A stretch of 64,000 bases of DNA. Source: Maniola hyperantus. Its lineage: Eukaryota; Arthropoda; Insecta; Lepidoptera; Nymphalidae. Positions 56,401-64,000 of this stretch are shown here, one piece after another. Numbering within the stretch: the first letter of the stretch is position 1; every line of letters begins with the position of its first letter. Where the stretch lies: positions 13,206,001 through 13,270,000 of the forward strand of contig NC_048538.1 in NCBI RefSeq assembly GCF_902806685.2. The letters are read 5' to 3'. The notes beneath the pieces were generated by a model that saw only the letters and a program-made list of their open reading frames with translations, made no database searches and had not been told where the DNA came from. The position numbers and the translations under genes were made by a program.

Positions 56401-59400
56401 GTAATGATTGTAAAATATTTTATTGCTGTGATATATTTCCTCCATATGTTTCTGAAAAATACCAGATTCAAAATGATAAACAGCATATCTTTGAAATTTT
56501 TGGAGAAGAGGAAAGCCCCGTTTTGTGTACAAGGTTATCGCCATATCACTTAAATACTTCGATTTCTGGAGTTTAGAGTTACCATCCTCATCTAAATATC
56601 TGTATTCTCTTAATTTGTAACCGTAATCCAAATCAATGGTGTAGTATTTACCGCTGTTTGCCACTAAGTCCAAGGTCATTTGTGAATATTGACAATTTTT
56701 ATTCCCTTTTCCGGGCAAGGTCTCATTAAAATTATTATATTTGAAGAACATACGAGTAACATCGGTTAAACAAGGCATGTATGGTAAAGATTGTAGGTTA
56801 ACCGGGTCTTCACGCAACTTTTGTTCATGTTTTCTTGTAAGCAAACTATAATATGCCGTATTGTAGAAACTTGAGATAAAATATGTAAACAAAATCCAAA
56901 TTAAGATAATGATACGCATTTTCTTAACTTGAAATAAACCAAGGTCTGGATGCCCGTAAATATAACCCCACATTTTAATGACTAATAGTAACTTATCATC
57001 TTCTTTACGTAATAAATATTTGCGTACAACTACTACTACAATCGTAGTAAAGAAAAATGATAAAACTATTAACATCCACGTAGTGCCACTGAACTCTCGA
57101 AAGACTTTTTTCCAATTTTCCTCGCCAAATACTGGCGTGAATATGTATAAATTTGCATAGTTGTAGCCCCAAATATAATCAAACAACTCCACTCGATTTA
57201 TTATTAAAAAGAACCCGCCTCCCGCTATACTGACAGTATTGTTTTGTAAATAGCTTAACACGCCGGTAATAGTATGATTTGGTAAAACTACTCCATACCG
57301 CATGTCTTTTCCAACTAAAATATATTCTATCCTTAAGTTTTCCAATTTTGCAATATTTTTAAGCAAACACTGCTCAATACCTTCTGTTTTCTTTCCTATG
57401 TTTAAAAACTCTGTGTTAGTTTCAAAAATGAAATTAACTAAGTCTTGACTTGCAGCAATAACTATAGTGCAGTTTTGAAATTTGCGCTCCAGAGTTTTAG
57501 AGTTCTTCTCAATAGTTTCTACGTAATTGCATTCTTCTTCTTTAATAATATCATCGGTTACTTGGCCACATTTTTGGTTATCATACGGAAAATAGCTATA
57601 AACTTTTGAGATCCCGTTTTTAGCACCTTTTATGAAAAGAACGTCAAATACATTATGTGTTAAAAGTACTTCGAACATTTCAATAATTTCTTCTTTCTCT
57701 AACTCGTGTATAGTTAAGAAAACGGTGGCTCTTGGGTTCCACCCAATTTCTTTTGTTAGTTCATCTTTCAAACTTGATCTCAGCTGTTCTAAATTTAAAC
57801 TAGAAATAATGTAGACTTCTGTTGGTAGGAACCGCCAGTGCCTATGAATTGACCGTAAAATAAAAGAAAAACAATTGCTGTCACTTAAGGATTTAATTAG
57901 TGGATCGATTCGGTTCGTTGTATCCACTACCGTCATTTTCGCTCCGCAGCGAATAAACTTTTTTGTCAATTTAAGAATACAACTCATTGCAGACATTTGA
58001 TATTCTTCAACTGGGTTATTATCTGGTGCCATTAACATATTTGACTCTGTTTGTCCGATTACTAAATAAAAAGCAACACAATATGCAATATATCTTTTTA
58101 AAAACTGCATGTTAACACCGGACAGCATCTAGTGGCTTAGTGACATAACACTACTGATTTTATCGTATTTATTTATTTTGTCGTATGCGGTATTGACTTT
58201 AATAACAGCCACTTATTATTCAGTTTGATGTCCAATTTTTCATGATATACGATGTCGTAATGATGAATTATTATGCATATCTAAAAATGTGATAACGTAA
58301 CTTGTGATTTATGAGTTTTCTTCAACTAGCCACAATTGTAATTGCTGTCTAAATATTAGTTTATGAACAAAATTGTTTCTAAAGTCAATGTTTCCCATAT
58401 TTCTGTTTTAACAAGTTTTTTATGCTTCTTCATTTCTTTAGTTTCAGATGCCTCCAAATTATTTGCATATCTGGCCAAGAGGAAATTTTATGATGATTGC
58501 ACTTCCAAATCAAGATTGTTCGTGGACTGTAACACTCTTTATGCCATTTAAAAATTTCAAGAATATTGACTCCGAAGAGAAGCTTTTAAATTTCTTCAAA
58601 AAATATTTTCAAGATTCGATACCGCTCATAGGAGAGAAGAAGTTGATTGATGACTTCTTCAGTGGGTCACCATCGGCACTGGTTGCCATAAAGGTAGAGA
58701 ACAATCGAATATTCCTGGTTTGTTGATGGTTATAGATAATGCCTGTTCTTAAAGTTGTATTTTTATGGTTTATTATAGCGAAAGGAATTAGTTTACTTAA
58801 TTAGTACACTTTCAGTTTGTATTTTGAAAACTTTTAAAAGCACTTTGCAGCATTATGAGATTCCCAAGATAATAGGTTCCCAATCGAGGTTGAGAACTAT
58901 TTTTATGGACACTTTTTGATTACCGAGAGCTTATCTAGAACATTATGTTTACATCTCTTTCTTTTTTTATGTTTCTCCTTTCCATTTTCACGTCTTCTCG
59001 TTACTCGTCTTTTTTACGTCTCCTTTTCTTATTGTACGTCTCCTTCTTTCTTATATCACTATACTTAATTGCCGTCCTTTCCACGCCAGCAACAAGGCTC
59101 TTTTGATTGACGACGCAGCACACGCAGTAGTTCCTTTTTAAGGTCAAGATCCTTGCTCCTCTTTTACTACATCTCTTCTCTTTTCTACATTTCCTTCTTT
59201 CTCCTTCTTTTCTTACATTACGTCCCCTTCTTGTGTTATATCAATTTCTTATATTTTTGCCCTTTTCAGTGCCGTCCTTATCACGTCAACGACAAGGCCC
59301 TTCTGATTGGCGATGCAGCACATGCAGTAGTTCCTTTCTACGGTCAAGGGATGAATGCCGGCTTCGAAGACTGCACTGAATTAGACCGGCTCTTCCAGAA

Positions 59401-60716
59401 GTATGATGATGATATTACGAACGTTCTAGAAGAGTTCTCTAATGTCAGATGGCGTGATGCTTTTGCAATCAGTGATCTGGCTATGTATAATTATATCGAG
59501 GTAAGTTATTGGTATTTGTATAACGAAATTCTAAAATACTTGCTTATACATTCAGTTTTACATCGTTACTCGTACGGTGCATGTAACTAGTACTTACCTA
59601 TATTAATTTTATCGATAAAAGGGTTTATTGAAAGTGAAAATATAGTAGATGACTACAAAACCTTTCCGTTCCATTTTTTAAACGAAATACTTTTTCAATT
59701 ACTATAGGTACCACAATCACACATGATGGGAAGTGCTGATGTGGCCTAAGATGGGATTGCTTTGCCTAGAAGATATTATTCACTCTTATTTTAATAATAC
59801 CCAGATTGTAATTGGAAGCTGTTAAGATCTTAAGGTTCACTTTAATTAGGTATGGAGGGTATTAAAATACGTGTGCCCCTTTCTATATTTATTTTGCGAC
59901 TGTTTTAAATAGCTTAACATAATTCTTTTCTATCGAATATGGTTGTGTGAGTGACAGGCTTTCTTGTGCGTGATATATAGGTACGTAGATGCAAACGGGC
60001 ATATTATAAGTACCTAGGTAGCTGGTCTTATTTATTAATTTACTTATTTATTAAACAGAAGCAAACACATTAATCGAGGAATGGCATTTCAAACGATAAC
60101 CATTGCGTACGAAGAATATTAATGACGTAAAGTGTTTTGTGCTTGAAGATGGAATGCTCATCTGGCGTCTTGCGATACGTTAGTAAAAGATCAAAAAACT
60201 TTTAAACATTTTCTGCGAAATAATCCTATACAACACAGATAAGCCGGTGACCAAGACTGAAGTTTCACCAGTATTTCCAGTAGACGAGAATCTTAACCTA
60301 TGAGTCTACTACCTCGACGATCGAGTCATCTACCTACCTACTCACTGAAAATTTTGTTTCTCCTTTTATTCTAGATGCGTGATCTTGTCACTCGACCATC
60401 GTATCGGCTGCGTAAATCTGTGGACGATTTCTTATACTGGTTACTACCGGATTTCTGGGTTCCTCTTTATAACTCTGTAACCTTTACAACAATGCCTTAT
60501 GACCAGTGTGTACGAAATCGGCAATGGCAAAATAAGGTTGGTGTAAATAATAGAAATGCGATTTGATATAATTATTTCCTTCTTTATGGTACTTACCTAT
60601 TTATATGTTGCGCTGTGATATTGATACATAGTTTTCTTTCACAGGTGCTTGCCATCGTTGTATTATCTATTGGCTTAGTTTTATGCCTTATTTATTCCTA
60701 CTATAGAATAAATTAA
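50471..60716 (+). CDS. Kmo: Kynurenine 3-monooxygenase, ten coding exons, complete
   Basis: A FAD enzyme that hydroxylates L-kynurenine with NADPH and O2 at the outer mitochondrial membrane. It makes the precursor of xanthommatin, the ommochrome of insect eyes and wings (Drosophila cinnabar). Exons: 50471-50533, 52691-52760, 53372-53565, 54396-54444, 54735-54822, 55106-55277, 58448-58693, 59270-59500, 60375-60536, 60645-60716, in total 448 aa, the family's length. The FAD motif is VGGGL|VGS, split by intron 1. Then [25 protein letters not shown] (exon 6) and [20 protein letters not shown] (exon 8). The last exon encodes a C-terminal membrane anchor ([20 protein letters not shown]). All introns are GT-AG. 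The start is the first in-frame ATG. Intron 6 (3.2 kb) contains an ionotropic receptor on the other strand. Polyadenylation signal AATAAA at about 60864. Confidence 0.97.
50718..51130. repeat. Interspersed 'GGCCAAGTGCGAGTC…GGTTCCGTA' copy in Kmo intron 1
   Basis: Contains TTAGGGTTCCGTACCTCAAA, AACCGGCCAAGTGCGAGTCA, the GACCTAGAATCATGA core inverted and an (ACAG)n end. Confidence 0.75.
51720..52170 (+). repeat. LINE 3' end (RNase H/C-terminal region) in Kmo intron 1
   Basis: [20 protein letters not shown] then [15 protein letters not shown] resembles the Cys-His C-terminal region following RNase H in I/R1-type LINE ORFs. It is followed by a TAGTAGTAGAAGAAGAAG tail. Confidence 0.65.
52464..52552 (+). 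repeat. tRNA-derived SINE, copy E (tRNA head only)
   Basis: A-box GTGATAGCCTAGTGGTTAAG and B-box GGGGGTTCGATTCCGGGC are present; the body is lost after TTTCGGAGTTACG. In Kmo intron 1. Confidence 0.85.
53045..53236 (-). repeat. Interspersed repeat 'AACGCACAGCT…GACGAAGTCGCG' in Kmo intron 2
   Basis: Near-complete copy ending CCACGCGGACGAAGTCGCGA then GCATAAGCTAGT. Confidence 0.75.
53768..54210. repeat. Composite of two palindromic MITE families in Kmo intron 3
   Basis: Left part (53768-53840) and TTTTGTCGGTCTCAACGACA (54013) belong to the 'AGTACGCGGCAG' family, split by about 165 bp of other DNA. From 54063 a GC-rich palindrome (CAGGTCGAGATGGCAATCGG … GCCATCTCGATCTG) follows. The overlapping ORFs are by-products. 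Confidence 0.65.
55307..55470. mobile_element. Palindromic MITE 'AGTACGCGGCAGAAAGTAATGTAC', copy in Kmo intron 6
   Basis: CAGTACGCGGCAGAAAGTAA at the left, TTACTTTCTGCCACGTACTT at the right. Confidence 0.8.
56290..58128 (-). CDS. Divergent ionotropic receptor (IR), intronless, nested in Kmo intron 6
   Basis: A 612-residue ORF with the insect IR layout. A signal-like start ([19 protein letters not shown]; the ATG at 58110 may be used instead of 58128) is followed by a long extracellular N-terminal region. Membrane segment 1 is near residue 351 ([18 protein letters not shown]). A short pore region follows, then segment 2 near residue 408 ([20 protein letters not shown]) leading into YYSLLT, the position of the SYTxxLxxxLT motif of glutamate receptors. 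The second ligand lobe and a last segment ([19 protein letters not shown]) end the protein. IRs are ligand-gated channels used in taste, smell and humidity sensing. Single-exon genes are usual for the divergent class. The ligand cannot be told and no orthologue name is assigned. The frame is intact. Confidence 0.9.
   Translation of the reverse strand: MLSGVNMQFLKRYIAYCVAFYLVIGQTESNMLMAPDNNPVEEYQMSAMSCILKLTKKFIRCGAKMTVVDTTNRIDPLIKSLSDSNCFSFILRSIHRHWRFLPTEVYIISSLNLEQLRSSLKDELTKEIGWNPRATVFLTIHELEKEEIIEMFEVLLTHNVFDVLFIKGAKNGISKVYSYFPYDNQKCGQVTDDIIKEEECNYVETIEKNSKTLERKFQNCTIVIAASQDLVNFIFETNTEFLNIGKKTEGIEQCLLKNIAKLENLRIEYILVGKDMRYGVVLPNHTITGVLSYLQNNTVSIAGGGFFLIINRVELFDYIWGYNYANLYIFTPVFGEENWKKVFREFSGTTWMLIVLSFFFTTIVVVVVRKYLLRKEDDKLLLVIKMWGYIYGHPDLGLFQVKKMRIIILIWILFTYFISSFYNTAYYSLLTRKHEQKLREDPVNLQSLPYMPCLTDVTRMFFKYNNFNETLPGKGNKNCQYSQMTLDLVANSGKYYTIDLDYGYKLREYRYLDEDGNSKLQKSKYLSDMAITLYTKRGFPLLQKFQRYAVYHFESGIFQKHMEEIYHSNKIFYNHYKSKYRNSRLSDYKVEFYILFLGYFISSVCFIIEINK
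59067..59150 (+). pseudogene. Decayed duplicate of the start of Kmo exon 8
   Basis: About 190 bp before exon 8 the intron repeats its first 80 bp, from GCCGTCCTT and CAACAAGGCTC through GCAGCACACGCAGTAGTTCC, then TTTTTAAGGTCAAG where the exon has TTTCTACGGTCAAGG. The change creates a stop, and the glycine of the GD motif reads Asp. Confidence 0.88.
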
Positions 60717-60870
60717 GCTATTCTTACTCAATCTTGTACTAAGATCGGCGTACATAGGATAATATTCTTAGGCTGGTATTTAATGTTTTATGTTTTTAAT
60801 ATTTAAGTCAATTTGAGTGATTTTCGTTTGTTCTAATTATGACTAATTATATTATGTTGTCGTAATAAAA
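60717..60870 (+). other. Kmo 3' UTR with polyadenylation signal
   Basis: AT-rich sequence after the stop with AATAAA at about 60864-60869. Confidence 0.6.
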
Positions 60871-61701
60871 CCATTTTACCTACTTAGTTATAATTATTAT
60901 AGATACCTATTTATACTTAAGTACCTAGATAGGTATTATCTAGAAAAGTGTGTCCAAAGGAATGTGCTAGAAATAATATTTTATTAATTAAAACACTTTA
61001 AGACCATAAGACCAATATGTATACAAATGCGTATTATTCCAGTTCATCCTCTTTGTCATAATTTTTATTTTCTGTCAAGATTTAGTCTCATGATCCTCAT
61101 GATAAAAAGTGTGTTATTTGCAAACGGTTAGTCTTAATCTAGGTAGGTACCTACTTCCTTTGCCTGCGATCTCGCCTGCCCAGATTCTAGTAAGTACGCA
61201 TCTAGTAATAGGTAGTTACTATTCTGTGCTTCCAGTCTGATTTTTTTAAAAGTTTACTCAAATAGATCAAAAATATTTTGCTGATTTATTAAAATGGTGC
61301 CAGTATACCGGTAGAAACATGAAATGTTCGATATTGAACGGGTTTCATACTATTACACTTTAAAATGAGTTGGATACTCAGTGCAGGTGTTCCAACATAG
61401 CTAGTTAGTTTATATACAATCTAAATCTACGTTGCTGTATGCATAATTTTTGCTCCATTAAACTTTGAACTTTACTTCGGTTTGTAGGTAATTTATTGGG
61501 GTTTGTTCACTAAGCTGAACCACATTACATAGATTTATCTTCTGACCGGAGAATGTATGTTTTGTTGGCTTGGCACTTTTAAGTATAAGACAGGCAACTG
61601 GCAAGTTATCTATTTGATAATCAATATTCATGTTTGATTCGTATGCATAATAATCTGCGAATCGTGAAGTATCGGATCAACCCAAGCTTCACCTCTAATA
61701 G

Positions 61702-61835
61702 TCCGCGACAGGTTGTGATTGCAATCGGGGTATGAGGCGGGAGGATACCTTGCACACCCGCACCTTATCGGGGGCTGTGCGGGTGTGTGGGGCGTTTCCC
61801 CCCCGATTGCCATCTCGACCAGTCGCGTACTGTAA
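61702..61835. mobile_element. GC-rich palindromic MITE, copy
   Basis: CCGCGACAGGTTGTGATTGC at the left, GCCATCTCGACCAGTCGCGT at the right. Confidence 0.8.
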
Positions 61836-62090
61836 CTAAAACATAGGATATAGTTAGTAGCTCCTGTATTATGTTTATACTTTATAGCAATAGTTGATAT
61901 GGCCAACTCTTTGCTGGACTAAACCAAAATAATGTAATAGATACTTAGCTATAGTACACGACAGCTTGGTAATTCGCTAACTCAGTGTCTAACGATGAGT
62001 GATAGCCACCGAACTCATTTGACATTGGTTGGTTCTACATTGCTGCTTCACCGAGTCATAAGTTAAATAATTTTTCGTAGAAAACCTTCA

Positions 62091-62277
62091 TCATGATCAA
62101 CCCATTACCGGGTCACTACTGAGCCGGGTCTCCTCTCAGAGTGAGAAGGGTATAGGCCATAGTTTGCCACGCTGGCCCAATGCGGATTGGCAGACTTGAC
62201 ACTTCTTTGAGAACATGAACTCTGAAGCATGCAGGTTTCCTCACGATGTTTTCCTTCACCGTTAAAGCAGGTGATAC
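62091..62277 (-). repeat. tRNA-derived SINE, copy F (tRNA head missing)
   Basis: ATGATCAACCCATTACCGGG start through TTCCTTCACCGTTAAAGC; the A/B-box end is absent. Confidence 0.82.
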
Positions 62278-62367
62278 CTATTTTATTGAGAAAACCTTCA
62301 ATGGATTTAAAATAAATATCAAATGAGATCGGTGGCGATTCAGCGGTAAACAATGAGTTAGCGAATC

Positions 62368-62517
62368 ACCGTCATGGCAGTCGGGGTGGGAACGCTCCGC
62401 ACACCCACACAGCCCCCGCGCTAACCCGGTGCGGGATAGCGCGGGTGAATTGTAGGTGTGCGGGGCGTCCCCCCGTCTCATACCCCGATTGCCCTCTCGA
62501 CCTGACGCGTACTATAA
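62368..62517. mobile_element. GC-rich palindromic MITE, copy
   Basis: CATGGCAGTCGGGGTGGGAA at the left, CCGATTGCCCTCTCGACCTG at the right, centre CGCTAACCCGGTGCGGGATA. Confidence 0.8.
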
Positions 62518-63114
62518 GTAAGTAGTACCTAGTCTACTACGAGTACACACGCACGCCCGCTAATTTGTAGGAATTAAAAATATGTCTCTCAGCTTTTCTA
62601 TAATAAGAGTTAGCAAACAAAGAAATGCATTACTTTCATTTAAAATACGTAGGTCTTGGACGATCTAACCTATGGACTTGTAACGCGCCTAATATTACCG
62701 TAGGTAACTGTGGTAGATACAATAACTCAAAGCTTTGAATAGAATTAGCATCCTTTTCCTTGTTGTTGGAGGCACAGCCGCTCTGCAAGTAAATTGGTTG
62801 ATATGAATTATTATGAAGTTATTCTGAATGTATGAGTGATATTTTCTGAAATTTAAATATTTGAATAAAATAATGATGTTGGATATGATGATGTCAAGGG
62901 ACGTACCTAGGATGAATATAGGTACGGTCTACTTAGTGTTGGATATACCATTGTATGTGGGTTTATTTTGACAGTAATTTATTCGAGAAGTAGGTAGATT
63001 AAGCTATTGCATCGTTATAAAGATCATTTTTTTCTTACGGGAATGCACTCTATGGTTTATGAAATACAAACTAATTTGCAAAAAAGTAGGAAGTAGGTAC
63101 CTAACTATAGTACC

Positions 63115-63306
63115 TACGCGACAGCTCGAGATTTACCATCGGGGGTGATCGTGGTATGTGGCAGGGGGACGCCCCGCACCTCCGCACCATCGCACGTCAC
63201 GCGCGCTATCCCAGGACCCGCACCGGGTTAGCGCGGGGGCGGTGCGGGTGTGCGGGGCGTCCGCACCCCGATTTGCCATTCCTACCTGTGGCGTACCTAC
63301 TATAGG
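63115..63306. mobile_element. GC-rich palindromic MITE, copy
   Basis: ACGCGACAGCTCGAGATTTA at the left, GCCATTCCTACCTGTGGCGT at the right, with the GGGTTAGCGCGGGGGCGGTG centre. Confidence 0.78.
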
Positions 63307-64000
63307 CACAGAGTAATATACCTACTAGTATTAACTACCAAGAATATAAAGAGGAAAGAAATTAAGATTAATTCTTTATATTCATTAATGTTTTGAAAAA
63401 AGTGTTCCTGAGTCAGCACTTATTCGTCGTCCAGACAGGATGAGGGCGTATTCAAGGTCCAAAACATAACATTCCGAAGTTTTGGCGACGAATCGAAAGT
63501 TCCCACCAAATTAATTGGCCCTCAGTTTTGACAACGAGAAAAAGAATAAACTACGCCGACGCTAATGAAAATTTATTGTAGGGCAGGTATCCAAGGAATT
63601 GGGGCTACCACGTCGCATCTTATAAAACTAGGATTTAAGAACTAAGTAAGTATGGGAATACGAGATAAAATATCGGTCTAGTGCGAGTCGGTCTCGCACA
63701 CGTAGGATTCCGTAGGTATGGTAAGAATAAGAAATAACTTTTTTTAATTTTCATGGTGCATGGTGCATTCATATCTTGTAGCATATTAATAAAGCGGCTA
63801 GTTGCACTGTCAAAAGCCATAATGCTTTAATATGACAAAATATTTTTTGTAAATTCGCTCATTACCTATTTTCAAAGTCCTCGTCTGTGATATTGCTTAG
63901 ATAATCTGTAAGCGTCATAAATGGCAATGCTACAAACATAAACTTTGTATACAGCTTCCGTATAAAGGTATGATTCCGAACCACGCTACACGCAGCAGCG

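Larger units (their letters stand above)
60871..64000. other. Region right of Kmo: repeats, no gene recognised
   Basis: It contains three GC-rich palindromes, one SINE and a fragment of the GTGCGAGTC repeat at 63680-63716. The remaining ORFs are short and lie in repeats. Confidence 0.5.

Overview
The window reads as a lepidopteran (butterfly or moth) nuclear genome segment. It holds AT-rich, intron-rich genes with insect-type proteins. It is packed with short interspersed elements of the kinds common in Lepidoptera: tRNA-headed SINEs, the 'GATGCCCGCGACTTCG' family, the 'GGCCAAGTGCGAGTC...GGGTTCCGTA' family, and many palindromic MITEs. Several repeat family names are left open because no library could be searched.

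Layout, left to right. (1) 1-3541, minus: the first five coding exons of Prp31 (U4/U6 snRNP splicing factor); the 3' exons lie outside the window. (2) 4409-9100: a complete Ty1/copia retrotransposon with identical-looking 195-bp LTRs, a TCTAT target duplication and an uninterrupted Gag-Pol ORF, inserted into an older inverted-repeat element. (3) 9759-14127, plus: Ntf-2, with two alternative terminal coding exons 2.2 kb apart. (4) 14.4-22.8 kb: no convincing host gene, but a 3,074-bp element (15240-18313) with inverted repeats of about 0.86 kb and an 11-bp target duplication. (5) 22844-26571, minus: a seven-exon TPR membrane-protein gene that I cannot name, with tandemly copied exon pieces in two introns. 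(6) 27.1-28.8 kb: two weak candidate small-gene fragments on the minus strand. (7) 29078-47323, plus: the complete Taf2 gene, 20 coding exons and 1,204 codons, whose first intron appears to be AT-AC rather than GT-AG; its introns hold a 5'-truncated LINE, SINEs and MITEs. (8) 47.3-50.5 kb: repeat-rich intergenic DNA. (9) 50471-60716, plus: the complete kynurenine 3-monooxygenase gene (Kmo, cinnabar), ten coding exons and 448 aa, with an intronless divergent ionotropic receptor nested on the opposite strand in its sixth intron. (10) 60.9-64 kb: repeats only.

The host genes do not form one pathway. Prp31 acts in splicing, Ntf-2 in nuclear import of Ran, Taf2 in TFIID promoter recognition, Kmo in tryptophan to ommochrome metabolism, and the receptor probably in chemosensation. 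Exon structures were derived by hand from conserved protein similarity, reading-frame phase and splice signals. For Taf2, Kmo and Ntf-2 the exons sum to an exact number of codons and to the family's usual protein length. What deserves follow-up: the AT-AC Taf2 intron, the long-inverted-repeat element, the Ntf-2 exon pair and the exon-fragment arrays in the TPR gene and in Kmo.
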